Numbered from the stretch's first letter, positions 8,179-18,508 are shown. The stretch is DNA of 64,000 bases from Primorskyibacter aestuariivivens (GCF_028023675.1 NZ_JAQIOZ010000005.1:60282-124281); one strand, 5' to 3'. Notes: generated by a model from the letters alone, not told the origin. A program made the numbers and translations.

Positions 8179-9425
8179 GTCTCTTTCCTCACGAGCCGGT
8201 CAAACAGGCTGCTGATGCCCCCGGGCAGGAACAGGGTGACGGCGACAAAGGAAAAGCCGAGAAGCACTAGCCACCAATCGGTCCATTGGATCGTGTAGAA
8301 ACCAAGGTCGATGGCAGGCACGCCGCCGCCGGTGAACCAGCTGGACAAGAGCGACACGAATGCGGCACCGATCACCGCGCCGTACAGCCGTCCACGCCCG
8401 CCGATGGCGACCCAGACCGCAAGGTAGATCGAGGCGATGGGGGCCACTTCGCCCGGGTTGATGATGCCCGCCTGCGGGTAATACAGCGCACCGGCAATCG
8501 CCGCGATCACGGCGGTCAGGGTGAAGATAAAGAGCTTGTAGCTTTCCACGTGATAGCCAAGGAAGCGCACCCGCGCTTCGTCATCCCGGATCGCGCGGAT
8601 CACGCTGCCGAACTTGCCGCGCAGCACCCAGGCAAAGAGCACATAGCCCAGCCCCAGCGCCAGCGCCGAGGCCCAGAAGAAGGCGATGGAGATCTGCGCC
8701 TGCGGCACCTGTTCAAAGCCGGGGATGTTCTGCAGGCCCGAGAGACCATTGTTGCCGCGCAACCCGCTGTCGTTCTGGAACAGGTAGAGCGCCAGCGCCA
8801 GCGTCATCGCCTGCGTCAGGATCGACAGGTAGACGCCGGTCACGCGGGAGCGAAAGGCCAGCCAGCCAAAGACCAACGCGAGCAGCCCCGGGATCAGGAT
8901 GACCATGGCAAGCTGCAGAATGAGCGAATGGGAAAACCCCCAGATCAGCGGGAATTCCGAGGCGCCGACCACACCGAAAATCTGGCTGGCGATGGCATCG
9001 CTGATCTCGGCCTGCGTGGGCGGGATGATCTGACCTGCGAGGTTCTCGGCTACGATGGCCTCGGTCCGCGCATACATGAGCCACATCCCCACCGCGTATC
9101 CACCGATGCCGAAAAAGGCGAAATGGCCGAGGCTCAGGATGCCGCAATAGCCCCAGACCACATCCATGGCGATGGCCACGAGGCAGAGGCAGAGCGTCTT
9201 GCCCAGTGTCTTGACGAAAGAAGTTGAGATCACGGCGCTGCCCGCGGCCTCGGACAGGAGCGTAACGCCGAGGGTAAATGCGGCGAGCGCCAGCAGGAAC
9301 CACAGGACCGAGGGATTTTGCGCGATAAAGGACCGGCGTTTGGGCGTGGTCGCGAAATCTTTTGAAGATTTCGGACCGATTTCTTTTGAAGAAATCGTTT
9401 CCTTGGACAGGCTTGCGTCACTCAT
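8175..9425 (-). CDS. urtC: Urea ABC transporter permease UrtC
   Basis: A protein of 416 residues of the LivM type, with about ten hydrophobic segments beginning near residue 38 and the loop GVVAPIASIYLAVWVAIGGRGRLYGAVIG near the C-terminus (only the family pattern, split here by the loop). Residues about 8-25, before the first membrane segment, are Lys/Ser-rich. They are encoded by a double palindrome that recurs in non-coding DNA at 49129 (see repeat entry). The usual permease fold begins after this tail. It follows urtB with three bases between. Confidence 0.92.
   Translation of the reverse strand: MSDASLSKETISSKEIGPKSSKDFATTPKRRSFIAQNPSVLWFLLALAAFTLGVTLLSEAAGSAVISTSFVKTLGKTLCLCLVAIAMDVVWGYCGILSLGHFAFFGIGGYAVGMWLMYARTEAIVAENLAGQIIPPTQAEISDAIASQIFGVVGASEFPLIWGFSHSLILQLAMVILIPGLLALVFGWLAFRSRVTGVYLSILTQAMTLALALYLFQNDSGLRGNNGLSGLQNIPGFEQVPQAQISIAFFWASALALGLGYVLFAWVLRGKFGSVIRAIRDDEARVRFLGYHVESYKLFIFTLTAVIAAIAGALYYPQAGIINPGEVAPIASIYLAVWVAIGGRGRLYGAVIGAAFVSLLSSWFTGGGVPAIDLGFYTIQWTDWWLVLLGFSFVAVTLFLPGGISSLFDRLVRKET
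9353..9402. repeat. Double-palindrome repeat inside the urtC 5' coding region
   Basis: Two adjacent dyads are present: GAAATCTT-TTG-AAGATTTC and CGATTTCTT-TTG-AAGAAATCG. The 50-base unit matches 49129-49178 at 44 of 50 positions by eye, and that copy is non-coding. Here it encodes the Ser/Lys-rich N-terminal tail of UrtC. Confidence 0.75.
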
Positions 9426-9428
9426 GGA

Positions 9429-11372
9429 TTAATCCCCCGCCGCGCGGCCTTTGAGGGCGACGATGCCCTTGGGCCGGAACTGGATGAAAAGGATGATGAA
9501 GAGGATCATGTAGGTCTGGGCCGCCAGCGTGTTGGACGGGTTCAGCCATTCGATCCATTTCTGCAGCGTGCCGATCATGCCCGCCCCCGCCAGCGTGCCC
9601 CAGACATTGCCGACACCGCCCACAACCACGGTCATGAAGCTCTGCACGATATAGTCCGAGCCCATCTCGGAGGTGACTTTAGCGTAAAGCCCGATGGCCA
9701 CACCGGCGATGCCCGCGATGCCGGAGCCCAGACCAAAGGTCAGCATGTTGATCTTGTCGGGGTTGATCCCCATGGAGGACGCCATGCGCGGATTTTGGGT
9801 GACCGCACGGACCTCAAGTCCCAGCCGGGTTTTCTTGAGGATGAAGAGCAGCAGGCCAAGGAACAGCACCGCCAGCACAAAGATCGCGATGCGGATATAG
9901 GCGATCTGGATCACGTCATTGATCACCCAGGCCCCATCAAGCCAGCCCGGCGAGGTGAGCGGGCGTGCCTGTGTGCCAAAGATGTTCTTGGCCAGCTGTT
10001 GCAGCGCGATGGAGATGCCGAAGGTGGCCAGAAGCGTCTCAAGCGGGCGGTGATAAAGCCAGCGGATCACCAGCCGCTCCATCGCCACGCCTGCGCCGAA
10101 GGTCACGGCAAAGGCCAGCGGCAGCGCTACAATGAGCGAGAGCGTGTAATCGGGGATGAAGAGCTGCACCACATATCCGGTGTAGGCACCCATCATGATG
10201 AACTCGCCATGGGCCATATTGATGACCCCCATCACGCCAAAGGTGATGGCAAGGCCGATGGCCGCTAGAAAATAGATCGAGGCGAGTGAAATGGCGTCCA
10301 GACCAAGGTCAGCGGCCTGGCTCATCGCAACGCGGGTTTCGACCGTCTCCTGCGTCGCCTTGGCCGCATCGGTCACGTCGCTGTCTTTCTCGTCATAAAC
10401 CTCGGCAAAGGTCCATTCGGACACCAGCGCCGGGACATCAGTAGCGCGTGGCGGGGCAACACCCTGTTCGGCCAGCGCGTCATAGGCACGATACCGCATG
10501 TCCCAATTGTCCATGGCGGCCAGCGCGATACCGCCCGCGCGACCCCCGTCCACATTGGCCCCGATGATGGCCAGCACGTCCTCTTGCGTCACAATCGGGG
10601 GAAGTCCCGCCTCGTCCACGAGGATTTCATAGGCGGCGTGTACACTCAGCTCTTCGTCCTCGCCCGGAGTCACAATCCGCGCGAGGTTCATGCTGTCGGT
10701 CGGCTCCTGCGTCGCCACCAGTTTGGTGCGCAGGATCTGCGACAGCACGGCGCGGCCATCGACGCTCAGATCATCGGACAGGTTTTCAATCGCTGTCACG
10801 CGGTCCCCGGTCGTCTTGCCAAACCGCGCAACCAGGTAATTCGCCAGCCGCTCCTTGCGCAGGCGCAGGGAGGGTCCGGTTTCGCCTTCGATAGAGCGTT
10901 TGAGCGGCTCAAGCTGGGACGCATCGAGATTGCGGGAAATGGCGTCCAGCGCATCGGCGCGGCGGGCCGGATCAGGGTCCGAGAGCTGGAACTGTACCAG
11001 CGCCTCGCCAATGGCCTTGCGCACGCCGCCATTGGGCTTGATCTGCGCCATCGCGTCCTCGGCGACGCCTTCTGTGACAATTTCTCGGGTCTCGATATCC
11101 AGAAGAGTCAGCGCATCGCCGCTTTCCTGAACGTAAAAGAACATCTCATCACCAGTGCGCTGATAGACCTCTTTTTCCTGCCAGTTTTGCAGGAATTGCG
11201 ACAGGGCCGGATGACCCGAGGCCACCAGCGCATCCAGCACCGGGCCCACGGATTTCCGCTTGGGCTTGGCAATCTCGTCCTTGTGGACCTGAAGAAGCGA
11301 TTGGAGATCCTGGGCCAGACCCGCCACCGGCAGGCACAAGAGCATCAGGACCGTGAAGAGCACACGGAGCAT
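9429..11372 (-). CDS. urtB: Urea ABC transporter permease UrtB
   Basis: A protein of 647 residues. It has a signal-like N-terminus (LFTVLMLLCLPVAGLAQ), then roughly 330 residues of a helical extracytoplasmic region with no membrane segments, then a LivH-type permease of about eight segments (IYFLAAIGLAITFGVMGV onwards). This long N-terminal domain is normal for UrtB and sets it apart from amino-acid LivH proteins. It follows urtA after a 72-base gap that holds a strong stem-loop. Confidence 0.92.
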   Translation of the reverse strand: MLRVLFTVLMLLCLPVAGLAQDLQSLLQVHKDEIAKPKRKSVGPVLDALVASGHPALSQFLQNWQEKEVYQRTGDEMFFYVQESGDALTLLDIETREIVTEGVAEDAMAQIKPNGGVRKAIGEALVQFQLSDPDPARRADALDAISRNLDASQLEPLKRSIEGETGPSLRLRKERLANYLVARFGKTTGDRVTAIENLSDDLSVDGRAVLSQILRTKLVATQEPTDSMNLARIVTPGEDEELSVHAAYEILVDEAGLPPIVTQEDVLAIIGANVDGGRAGGIALAAMDNWDMRYRAYDALAEQGVAPPRATDVPALVSEWTFAEVYDEKDSDVTDAAKATQETVETRVAMSQAADLGLDAISLASIYFLAAIGLAITFGVMGVINMAHGEFIMMGAYTGYVVQLFIPDYTLSLIVALPLAFAVTFGAGVAMERLVIRWLYHRPLETLLATFGISIALQQLAKNIFGTQARPLTSPGWLDGAWVINDVIQIAYIRIAIFVLAVLFLGLLLFILKKTRLGLEVRAVTQNPRMASSMGINPDKINMLTFGLGSGIAGIAGVAIGLYAKVTSEMGSDYIVQSFMTVVVGGVGNVWGTLAGAGMIGTLQKWIEWLNPSNTLAAQTYMILFIILFIQFRPKGIVALKGRAAGD

Positions 11373-11403
11373 GACCGGCTTTCATTCAAAAACTTTGGGG
11401 GAT

Positions 11404-11427
11404 GGGGCCCGCGAAACCGCGGACCCC
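11404..11427 (-). terminator. Stem-loop between urtA and urtB (attenuator-like)
   Basis: A 10-base-pair stem with one G-T pair and a four-base loop lies just after the urtA stop. On the minus strand it is followed about 13 bases later by five Ts. Such hairpins usually protect the binding-protein mRNA or partly stop transcription, so that UrtA exceeds the membrane subunits. The function is inferred. Confidence 0.55.
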
Positions 11428-11444
11428 GGTCTGTCAGTCGCGGA

Positions 11445-12728
11445 TCAGTAGTTGGATTTGATCTGCACGCAGCTTTCGGTTTCGGTGTTGTACATCCCGC
11501 AACCCAGCTCTTTCCAATCGGATTTGAGCACTGCCGATTCCGGCAGGAAGTCGGTCCAGGCATCACCCGGCACTTCCGAAGTTTGGGAGATGATGTCGAA
11601 CTGGCCATCGGCCTGAATTTCACCGATCAGGACCGGCTTGGACAGGTGATGGTTTACCAGCATCTCGGCAGTGCCGCCGGTCAGGTTCGGGAAGGTCTGG
11701 CCATACATGGCGTCACGCACGGCATCGACATCGGTGGTCTCGGCATCGGTGACCGCGTTCACCCACATGTTGAAGCCGATATAGTGGGCTTCCATCGGGT
11801 CATTGGTCACGCGCTCTTCGCCCATGCGGGCCTTCCAAGTGGCGATGAATTCGGCATTGGCGTCAGTTTCAGCCGATTGGAAGTAGTTCCACGCCGCGAG
11901 ATGGCCGACGAGGTTCGAGGTGTCGAGACCCGACAGCTCTTCTTCACCCACGGAGAACGCCACAACCGGGATATCGTCCGCAGACACGCCCGCAGCCGCC
12001 AGTTCCTTGTAGAAGCCGATATTGGCGTCGCCATTGATGGTCGAGATCACGCCCACCTGCTTGCCATCTTCGCCCAGCGCCACGACGTCCGCCACGATAG
12101 TGGCCCAGTCGGAATGACCAAAGGGCGTGTAGTTCACAAAGATGTCCTCTTCGGCGATACCCTTGGATTTCAGATAGCTTTCAAGGATGTTGTTGGTGGT
12201 GCGGGGATAGACATAGTCGGTGCCCAGAAGCGCGAATTTCTCGACGCCCAGTTCCTCAAGGAAGTAATCCGTGGCCGGGATCGCCTGCTGGTTGGGGGCG
12301 GCACCGGTGTAGAACACGTTCTTGGAGCTTTCCTCGCCCTCATACTGCACCGGGTAGAACAGCAGGCCGTTGAGTTCTTCGATCACCGGCAAGACGGATT
12401 TCCGCGACACGGAGGTCCAGTTGCCAAAGATCACGTCGACTTCATGCACGGTCAGAAGCTCGCGGGCTTTCTCGGCAAAGAGCGGCCAGTCCGAGGCCGG
12501 ATCGACGACAACCGCCTCAAGCTCACAGCCCAGCACGCCGCCCTTGGCGTTTTGCTGCTCGACCAGCATTTCCATCGTGTCTTTCAGCGTGGTCTCGGAA
12601 ATCGCCATAGTACCGGACAGCGAATGCAGCACACCCACCTTGATCGGGCAATCGGCGGCAAAGGCGGGCGCGGCGGCAAACATGCCAAGCGCTGCGATAC
12701 TAGTCATGGTTTTTGTGAAACGGGTCAT
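11445..12728 (-). CDS. urtA: Urea ABC transporter substrate-binding protein UrtA
   Basis: A protein of 427 residues from the ATG at 12728; a longer frame upstream lacks a ribosome site. A signal peptide ends near AAPAFA-ADCP. The mature protein is a type I periplasmic binding protein with the urea-family start PIKVGVLHSLSGTMAISE and the segments VFGNWTSVSRKSVLPV and LLGTDYVYPRTTN. It captures urea in the periplasm for UrtBCDE. It is the first gene of the operon and diverges from the urease cluster, so urea import and hydrolysis probably respond together to nitrogen limitation. Confidence 0.94.
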   Translation of the reverse strand: MTRFTKTMTSIAALGMFAAAPAFAADCPIKVGVLHSLSGTMAISETTLKDTMEMLVEQQNAKGGVLGCELEAVVVDPASDWPLFAEKARELLTVHEVDVIFGNWTSVSRKSVLPVIEELNGLLFYPVQYEGEESSKNVFYTGAAPNQQAIPATDYFLEELGVEKFALLGTDYVYPRTTNNILESYLKSKGIAEEDIFVNYTPFGHSDWATIVADVVALGEDGKQVGVISTINGDANIGFYKELAAAGVSADDIPVVAFSVGEEELSGLDTSNLVGHLAAWNYFQSAETDANAEFIATWKARMGEERVTNDPMEAHYIGFNMWVNAVTDAETTDVDAVRDAMYGQTFPNLTGGTAEMLVNHHLSKPVLIGEIQADGQFDIISQTSEVPGDAWTDFLPESAVLKSDWKELGCGMYNTETESCVQIKSNY

Positions 12729-13077
12729 ATCTCTTTGTCTCCCGCGAGGCGTCCCGGCATTGCGCAGCACTGCGCCTGAGCCTAGGGTCCATCCCCGCAA
12801 CATAAGTGTTGCAAATCGTGTGGCGGCCGGAGCGAAGGCCAATTCAATTCGGTCGTCACACACCCTGTTGCCGATTGGGTCCCCCCGGGTTGGCATGGGC
12901 AGGCTCAGAAATTCTGCATTGCGGCGTAGGGATCAATTCAGACGACCTGAATTAACGAATTTTCCAGACAATTGCCTAATCGTTAAGCATTAACTGCGCA
13001 CAATGCCCAATAATTGATCTCACGACCCGAGTCTCAGCACAGATGGGCTGGCGAATCTGGCCATCTTTTAAGCGCTC
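12729..13077. promoter_or_regulatory. Divergent urtA/ureD control region
   Basis: About 350 bases without a convincing gene. The region 12901-13020 is distinctly AT-richer than its surroundings. Two dyads stand out: GCAACA-TAAG-TGTTGC at 12797-12812, close to urtA, and AATTCAG-ACGAC-CTGAATT at 12935-12953. Either could bind a nitrogen regulator. I found no clear sigma54 -24/-12 pair on either strand. Confidence 0.5.
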
Positions 13078-13121
13078 ATGCTCAAAGCGCTGCAGAACAC
13101 AGCTTTCTGCGGAGACCCGCC

Positions 13122-13958
13122 ATCACCCTTCTGAGCCCCGATACGCCGATTGCCGCCACCCCGGTCCAGCCCCGGACCCGTGGCACGGTCACCCTGTCCG
13201 CCAAACGGCTGGGTCCGCGCAGCGTCATCGACGGGCTGCGCCAGTCGGGCTCTTACAAGGCGCTGTTCCCGCGCACGGGCGACATGCTGCAATCGATCCT
13301 GATCAACACCTCCGGCGGCGTGACCGGCGGCGACAGGCTGGCGCTTGAGGCCGGGGTCGGCGTCGGTGCAGCGCTCAGCCTGACCACGCAAGCGGCGGAG
13401 CGCGCCTATCGGTCCCTGGACGGATCACCGGGACAGGTCTGCAGCCGGATCACGGTGGGAGACGAGGCGCTGCTCCACTGGCTGCCGCAGGAGCTTATCC
13501 TCTATGAGGGCTGCGCACTGAGGCGAACGCTTGAGATCGACCTGACCCTGTCCTCCCGCCTCCTCATGGTGGAACCGGTCATTTTTGGCCGGGTCGCCAT
13601 GGGCGAGGTCGTGACCTCCGGTGCATTCCATGACGATATCACCGTGCGCCGCGCCGGGCGGCAGCTTTATCGCGATGCAACCCGGCTGAGCGGCGATATC
13701 ACAGCGCGGCTCGCCCGTCCCGCCGTGGCGAGTGGCGCAAAGGCCATGGCGAGCCTGCTCTTTGTCGATCCGCGCGCCGAGGCGCTGTTGCCGCGCATTC
13801 GGGACATGATGCCCGAGACCGGCGGCGCGAGCCTGCTGGCCGCCGATGTTCTGACCCTTCGCCTGCTGGCCGAAGACAGCCACGCGCTGCGCCAGCACCT
13901 GCTGCCCGTACTGGACCTGTTGTCGGATGACACGCTTCCCGTTTCCTGGAGACTTTGA
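13122..13958 (+). CDS. ureD: Urease accessory protein UreD (start codon uncertain)
   Basis: UreD binds apo-urease and with UreF and UreG delivers nickel. Family motifs begin at PRTRGTVTLSAKRLG and continue with QSGSYKALFPR, NTSGGVTGGD and LTTQAAERAYRS. The start is odd: no in-frame ATG lies upstream of the conserved part. The frame opens with a TTG at 13014 that has no ribosome site, while an ATC at 13122 has GGAGA at 13111-13115 with good spacing. I use ATC provisionally. A separate 18-codon ATG frame (13078-13134) overlaps this start. The product would be about 278 residues. It is first in the urease operon, three bases before ureA. Confidence 0.88.
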   Translation: MTLLSPDTPIAATPVQPRTRGTVTLSAKRLGPRSVIDGLRQSGSYKALFPRTGDMLQSILINTSGGVTGGDRLALEAGVGVGAALSLTTQAAERAYRSLDGSPGQVCSRITVGDEALLHWLPQELILYEGCALRRTLEIDLTLSSRLLMVEPVIFGRVAMGEVVTSGAFHDDITVRRAGRQLYRDATRLSGDITARLARPAVASGAKAMASLLFVDPRAEALLPRIRDMMPETGGASLLAADVLTLRLLAEDSHALRQHLLPVLDLLSDDTLPVSWRL

Positions 13959-13961
13959 AAC

Positions 13962-14264
13962 ATGAACCTGACCCCCCGAGAAAAGGACAAGCTGTTGGTG
14001 GCAATGGCCGCCCAAGTGGCGCGCAAGCGGCTGGAACGCGGCGTGAAGCTGAACCACCCCGAGGCCATTGCGTTGATCACCGATGCGGTGGTCGAGGGCG
14101 CGCGCGACGGGCGCAGCGTGGCCGACATGATGGAGGCTGGGGCGCAGGTCATCAGCCGCGATCAATGCATGGAAGGCATCCCCGAGATGATCCACGAGGT
14201 ACAGGTCGAGGCGACCTTTCCCGATGGCACCAAGCTGGTGACGGTGCACAACCCGATCCGTTGA
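13962..14264 (+). CDS. ureA: Urease gamma subunit UreA
   Basis: A protein of 100 residues that aligns over its full length with the urease gamma chain: [43 protein letters not shown] and the C-terminal [14 protein letters not shown]. It is a structural part of the cytoplasmic (UreABC)3 enzyme that hydrolyses urea to ammonia and carbamate. It starts three bases after the ureD stop. Confidence 0.97.
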   Translation: MNLTPREKDKLLVAMAAQVARKRLERGVKLNHPEAIALITDAVVEGARDGRSVADMMEAGAQVISRDQCMEGIPEMIHEVQVEATFPDGTKLVTVHNPIR

Positions 14265-14303
14265 ATTTTGCCTATTTGAAAAAGAGAAGAAGGACAAAGA
14301 GCG

Positions 14304-14465
14304 ATGACACCCAAGATTCTGGGCCTGATGGCCGCTGTTTCCGCCACGCCTGCCCTCGCCCATTCCGGGGCGCATCTGCACCCGCATGGCTCCGGTGACT
14401 GGCTCACCGTTGCTCTGGCGCTGGGGTTGATTGCCCTGGCGGCGGCGATCTGGGTGCGCAAATGA
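14304..14465 (+). CDS. Small His-rich membrane peptide between ureA and ureB
   Basis: A 53-residue frame starts at the ATG at 14304, preceded by the purine-rich AGAAGAAGGA, and overlaps the ureB start by ATGA. A signal-like N-terminus ([16 protein letters not shown]) is followed by a short His-rich loop [13 protein letters not shown], then one membrane segment ([18 protein letters not shown]) and a basic RK end. The histidines would face the periplasm and could bind nickel, as in the HupE/UreJ start. Function is unknown. The coupling to ureB and the composition argue for a real gene. Confidence 0.72.
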   Translation: MTPKILGLMAAVSATPALAHSGAHLHPHGSGDWLTVALALGLIALAAAIWVRK

Positions 14466-14768
14466 TCCCCGGAGAGCTCCTTCCGGCGGAGGGCATGCTG
14501 ACGCTTAATGCGGGGCGGACCGCACGGCGGGTCATGGTGGCCAATACCGGCGACCGCCCCGTGCAAGTGGGGTCGCATTACCATTTTGCCGAGGCCAACC
14601 CGGCGCTGGACTTTGACCGGCATACCGCGCTGGGGATGCGGCTGGACATTCCGGCAGGCACCGCCGTGCGCTTTGAACCGGGTCAGCGGCGCGAGGTGAC
14701 CTTGGTGCCCTATATGGGGCGGCGGCACATCTACGGCTTTAACCAACATATCATGGGAGAGCTCCAGA

Positions 14769-14794
<26 letters not shown>
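14462..14794 (+). CDS. ureB: Urease beta subunit UreB
   Basis: A protein of 110 residues with the urease beta motifs: [56 protein letters not shown] and [11 protein letters not shown]. It is a structural subunit packed against UreA and UreC. It overlaps the small peptide gene by four bases and the ureC start by 26 bases, implying tight translational coupling. Confidence 0.97.
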
Positions 14795-16529
<1,735 letters not shown>

Positions 16530-16566
16530 GGGGTCGGATGGCAGCGCCGTTCTGGCCCCCTACCCC

Positions 16567-16615
16567 GCCCGATACGCCAGTATCGGGCACGCGTCCGCCC
16601 GCCCAATGGCGGGCG
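16567..16615 (+). repeat. Two tandem stem-loops between ureC and ureE
   Basis: The first has 9-base arms GCCCGATAC and GTATCGGGC around GCCA (16567-16588). The second has 8-base arms CGCCCGCC and GGCGGGCG around CAAT (16596-16615). Neither is followed by a T tract, so a role in mRNA stability or partial attenuation is more likely than full termination. That role is inferred. Confidence 0.6.
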
Positions 16616-16679
16616 CGTTCCGCGCCCACCCGGTCGGACGCTCAGCGCTGCGTTCCACCGTCATGACAGAGGATTTGAA

Positions 16680-17120
16680 ATGAACATCTCCCAGGAAATC
16701 CTGCGCCACCATCATGGCGAAACGACAGATCGCGTCACCCTGACCTATGAGGACCGTTTCCTGCGTCGCAGCAAACTGACCACCGAAACCGGCGAAAGCT
16801 TTGTCGTCGATCTGGAGCAGACCACATCGCTCAATCACGGCGATGCGCTGAGGCTCGACGATGCGCGTTGTATTGCCATCGTGGCCGCGGCCGAGCCGCT
16901 GACCGAAGTGAAGGGCGCGCATCTGTTGCGGCTGGCCTGGCATATCGGCAACCGCCACATGCCCTGTCAGATCGAAGCGGACCGCCTGCTGATCCAGCGC
17001 GATCACGTGATCCGCGACATGCTGGAGAAGCTGGGGGCGGAGCTGACCGATGTGGTCGAACCTTTCACCCCCGAGGGCGGGGCCTATGGTCATGGACGGA
17101 CCCATTCTCATGCCCATTGA
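16680..17120 (+). CDS. ureE: Urease accessory nickel metallochaperone UreE
   Basis: A protein of 146 residues. The N-terminal peptide-binding domain is followed by the metal-binding domain with AWHIGNRHMPCQIE and LLIQRDHVIRDMLEKLGA. The C-terminus ends in a short His-rich tail ([10 protein letters not shown]). UreE hands nickel to the UreDFG complex. The ureF start lies inside its 3' end. Confidence 0.96.
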   Translation: MNISQEILRHHHGETTDRVTLTYEDRFLRRSKLTTETGESFVVDLEQTTSLNHGDALRLDDARCIAIVAAAEPLTEVKGAHLLRLAWHIGNRHMPCQIEADRLLIQRDHVIRDMLEKLGAELTDVVEPFTPEGGAYGHGRTHSHAH

Positions 17121-17748
17121 CCCCCGTCTTCTGACGCTCACACAATGGCTGTCTCCGGCCTATCCGACCGGGGCCTTCGTCTGGTCGCACGGGCTGGAAC
17201 AGGCGGTGGCCGAGCGCTGGGTGCGGGACGGGAACAGCCTTTATGACTGGCTTTTTGATGTGCTTTGCGATGGCTCGGGCCGGGGCGAGGCGATCTGGAT
17301 CGCGCGAGCTTTTGAGGCCGAGGGCGACGAGGCGCTTTGTGCAATCGACGCCGAGGCCCGCGCCTTTGCCCCGTCGCGCGAACGGCTGCGCGAGGCGGAG
17401 CGGCAGGGCGCGGCCTTTGCCCGGGTGACGCGCGAAGTGTGGGAACTCGACCTGCCCGACCTGCTTATGCCGGTAGCGTTGGGCCGGGCGGCAAAACTCG
17501 TGGACCTGCCGCTCGACACCACCATCACGCTTTATCTGCAAAGCTTCTGCTGCAATCTCGTCTCAGCCGCCCAGCGTCTCATGCCGCTGGGCCAGACCGA
17601 GGCTCAGGCGGTGCTGGCGCGGCTCAGCCCAATTTGCGGGCAGACCGCAGAGGAAGCACGCGGTGGTGCGCTCTGGTCCAACGCGTTCCTGTCGGACATC
17701 GCGGCAATGAAACATGAAACCCTCGAACCAAGGCTTTTTCAGTCATGA
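17086..17748 (+). CDS. ureF: Urease accessory protein UreF
   Basis: An all-helical protein of about 220 residues. The conserved start [24 protein letters not shown] is present only as the usual family pattern ([10 protein letters not shown] core), with [15 protein letters not shown] and [19 protein letters not shown] later. The start is chosen at 17086 because GAGGG at 17073-17077 has good spacing; 17092 and 17110 are alternatives. UreF links UreD to UreG and gates nickel insertion. It overlaps both ureE and ureG. Confidence 0.93.
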   Translation: MVMDGPILMPIDPRLLTLTQWLSPAYPTGAFVWSHGLEQAVAERWVRDGNSLYDWLFDVLCDGSGRGEAIWIARAFEAEGDEALCAIDAEARAFAPSRERLREAERQGAAFARVTREVWELDLPDLLMPVALGRAAKLVDLPLDTTITLYLQSFCCNLVSAAQRLMPLGQTEAQAVLARLSPICGQTAEEARGGALWSNAFLSDIAAMKHETLEPRLFQS

Positions 17749-18380
17749 CCAAAATGAACGGCCCTCTTCGTATCGGCATCGGCGGACCGGTTGGCGCGGG
17801 CAAGACCACGCTCACTGCCCGGCTGGCCGAGGCTCTCAAGGATCACTTTTCCATCGGCGTGATCACCAATGACATCTACACGCAGGAAGACGCCGAGGCG
17901 CTGATGCGCATGCAGATCCTGCCGGGCTCCCGCGTGATCGGGGTGGAAACCGGCGGCTGCCCGCATACGGCGATCCGTGAGGATGCCTCGATCAACCTCG
18001 CCGCCGTGGCCGAGATGGTGGAACGGCACCCGGACGTGGAAATCGTACTGATCGAGTCGGGCGGCGACAACCTGTCGGCCACGTTCAGCCCGGAACTGGC
18101 GGACCTGACGCTTTACGTGATCGACGTGGCGGCGGGCGAGGAAATCCCGCGCAAGGGCGGGCCGGCGATCACCCGTTCGGACCTGCTCATTATCAACAAG
18201 ACCGATCTTGCCCCCCATGTCGGGGCCTCTCTGGAGGTCATGGAGCGTGATGCGACGCGGATGCGGTCGGGACGACCTTTTGTGTTTACTGCGCTGCGCA
18301 AAGGGGACGGCGTGCAAGAGGTTGTATCGGCAATCTGTGACACGGCCGGTTTGCAGATGCCTGCGTTGGAACAGGTTTAG
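17745..18380 (+). CDS. ureG: Urease accessory GTPase UreG
   Basis: A protein of 211 residues. It has a P-loop [10 protein letters not shown] at 13-22, the nickel-binding Cys-Pro-His at 72-74 ([15 protein letters not shown]), ESGGDNL and the NKTD guanine motif. UreG hydrolyses GTP to drive nickel delivery to UreC. Its ATG overlaps the ureF stop. It is the last gene of the urease operon, ending about 130 bases before the oppositely oriented cobS. Confidence 0.97.
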   Translation: MTKMNGPLRIGIGGPVGAGKTTLTARLAEALKDHFSIGVITNDIYTQEDAEALMRMQILPGSRVIGVETGGCPHTAIREDASINLAAVAEMVERHPDVEIVLIESGGDNLSATFSPELADLTLYVIDVAAGEEIPRKGGPAITRSDLLIINKTDLAPHVGASLEVMERDATRMRSGRPFVFTALRKGDGVQEVVSAICDTAGLQMPALEQV

Positions 18381-18428
18381 GGGGCTCTACCCCCGTCGCT
18401 TCGTGCAGGTCTCCGACCCTTCGGCGCT

Positions 18429-18453
18429 GAGATTGATCCCCCGGATCAATCTC
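18429..18453. terminator. Stem-loop between convergent ureG and cobS
   Basis: Perfect 11-base arms GAGATTGATCC and GGATCAATCTC flank three Cs. The position between two convergent operons suits a bidirectional stop or mRNA-end stabiliser, although no T tract follows. Confidence 0.6.
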
Positions 18454-18467
18454 CGGGCGCGCCTCAG

Positions 18468-18495
18468 CCCCCGAGGTATTTTCAAACAGAAGAAG
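18468..18495 (+). repeat. Dispersed repeat copy 1 (CCCCCGAGGTATTTT...AACAGAAGAAG)
   Basis: The block CCCCCGAGGTATTTT followed by CAAACAGAAGAAG lies between ureG and cobS. Closely related blocks occur inside cobN (30874-30902) and, inverted, at 27635-27665. This looks like a family of intergenic transcript-end repeats. Confidence 0.6.
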
Positions 18496-18508
18496 ATGCG
18501 GGGCGAGG

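Noticed and set aside
10584..12779. A 731-codon plus-strand frame opposite urtB and urtA
   Set aside because: Antisense frames of this length are common in GC-rich DNA. Its product is a His/Arg/Gly mixture, and both urt genes are unambiguous.
12729..13013. Sigma54 promoter for urtA or ureD
   Set aside because: I looked for TGGCAC-N5-TTGC on both strands and found no acceptable match.
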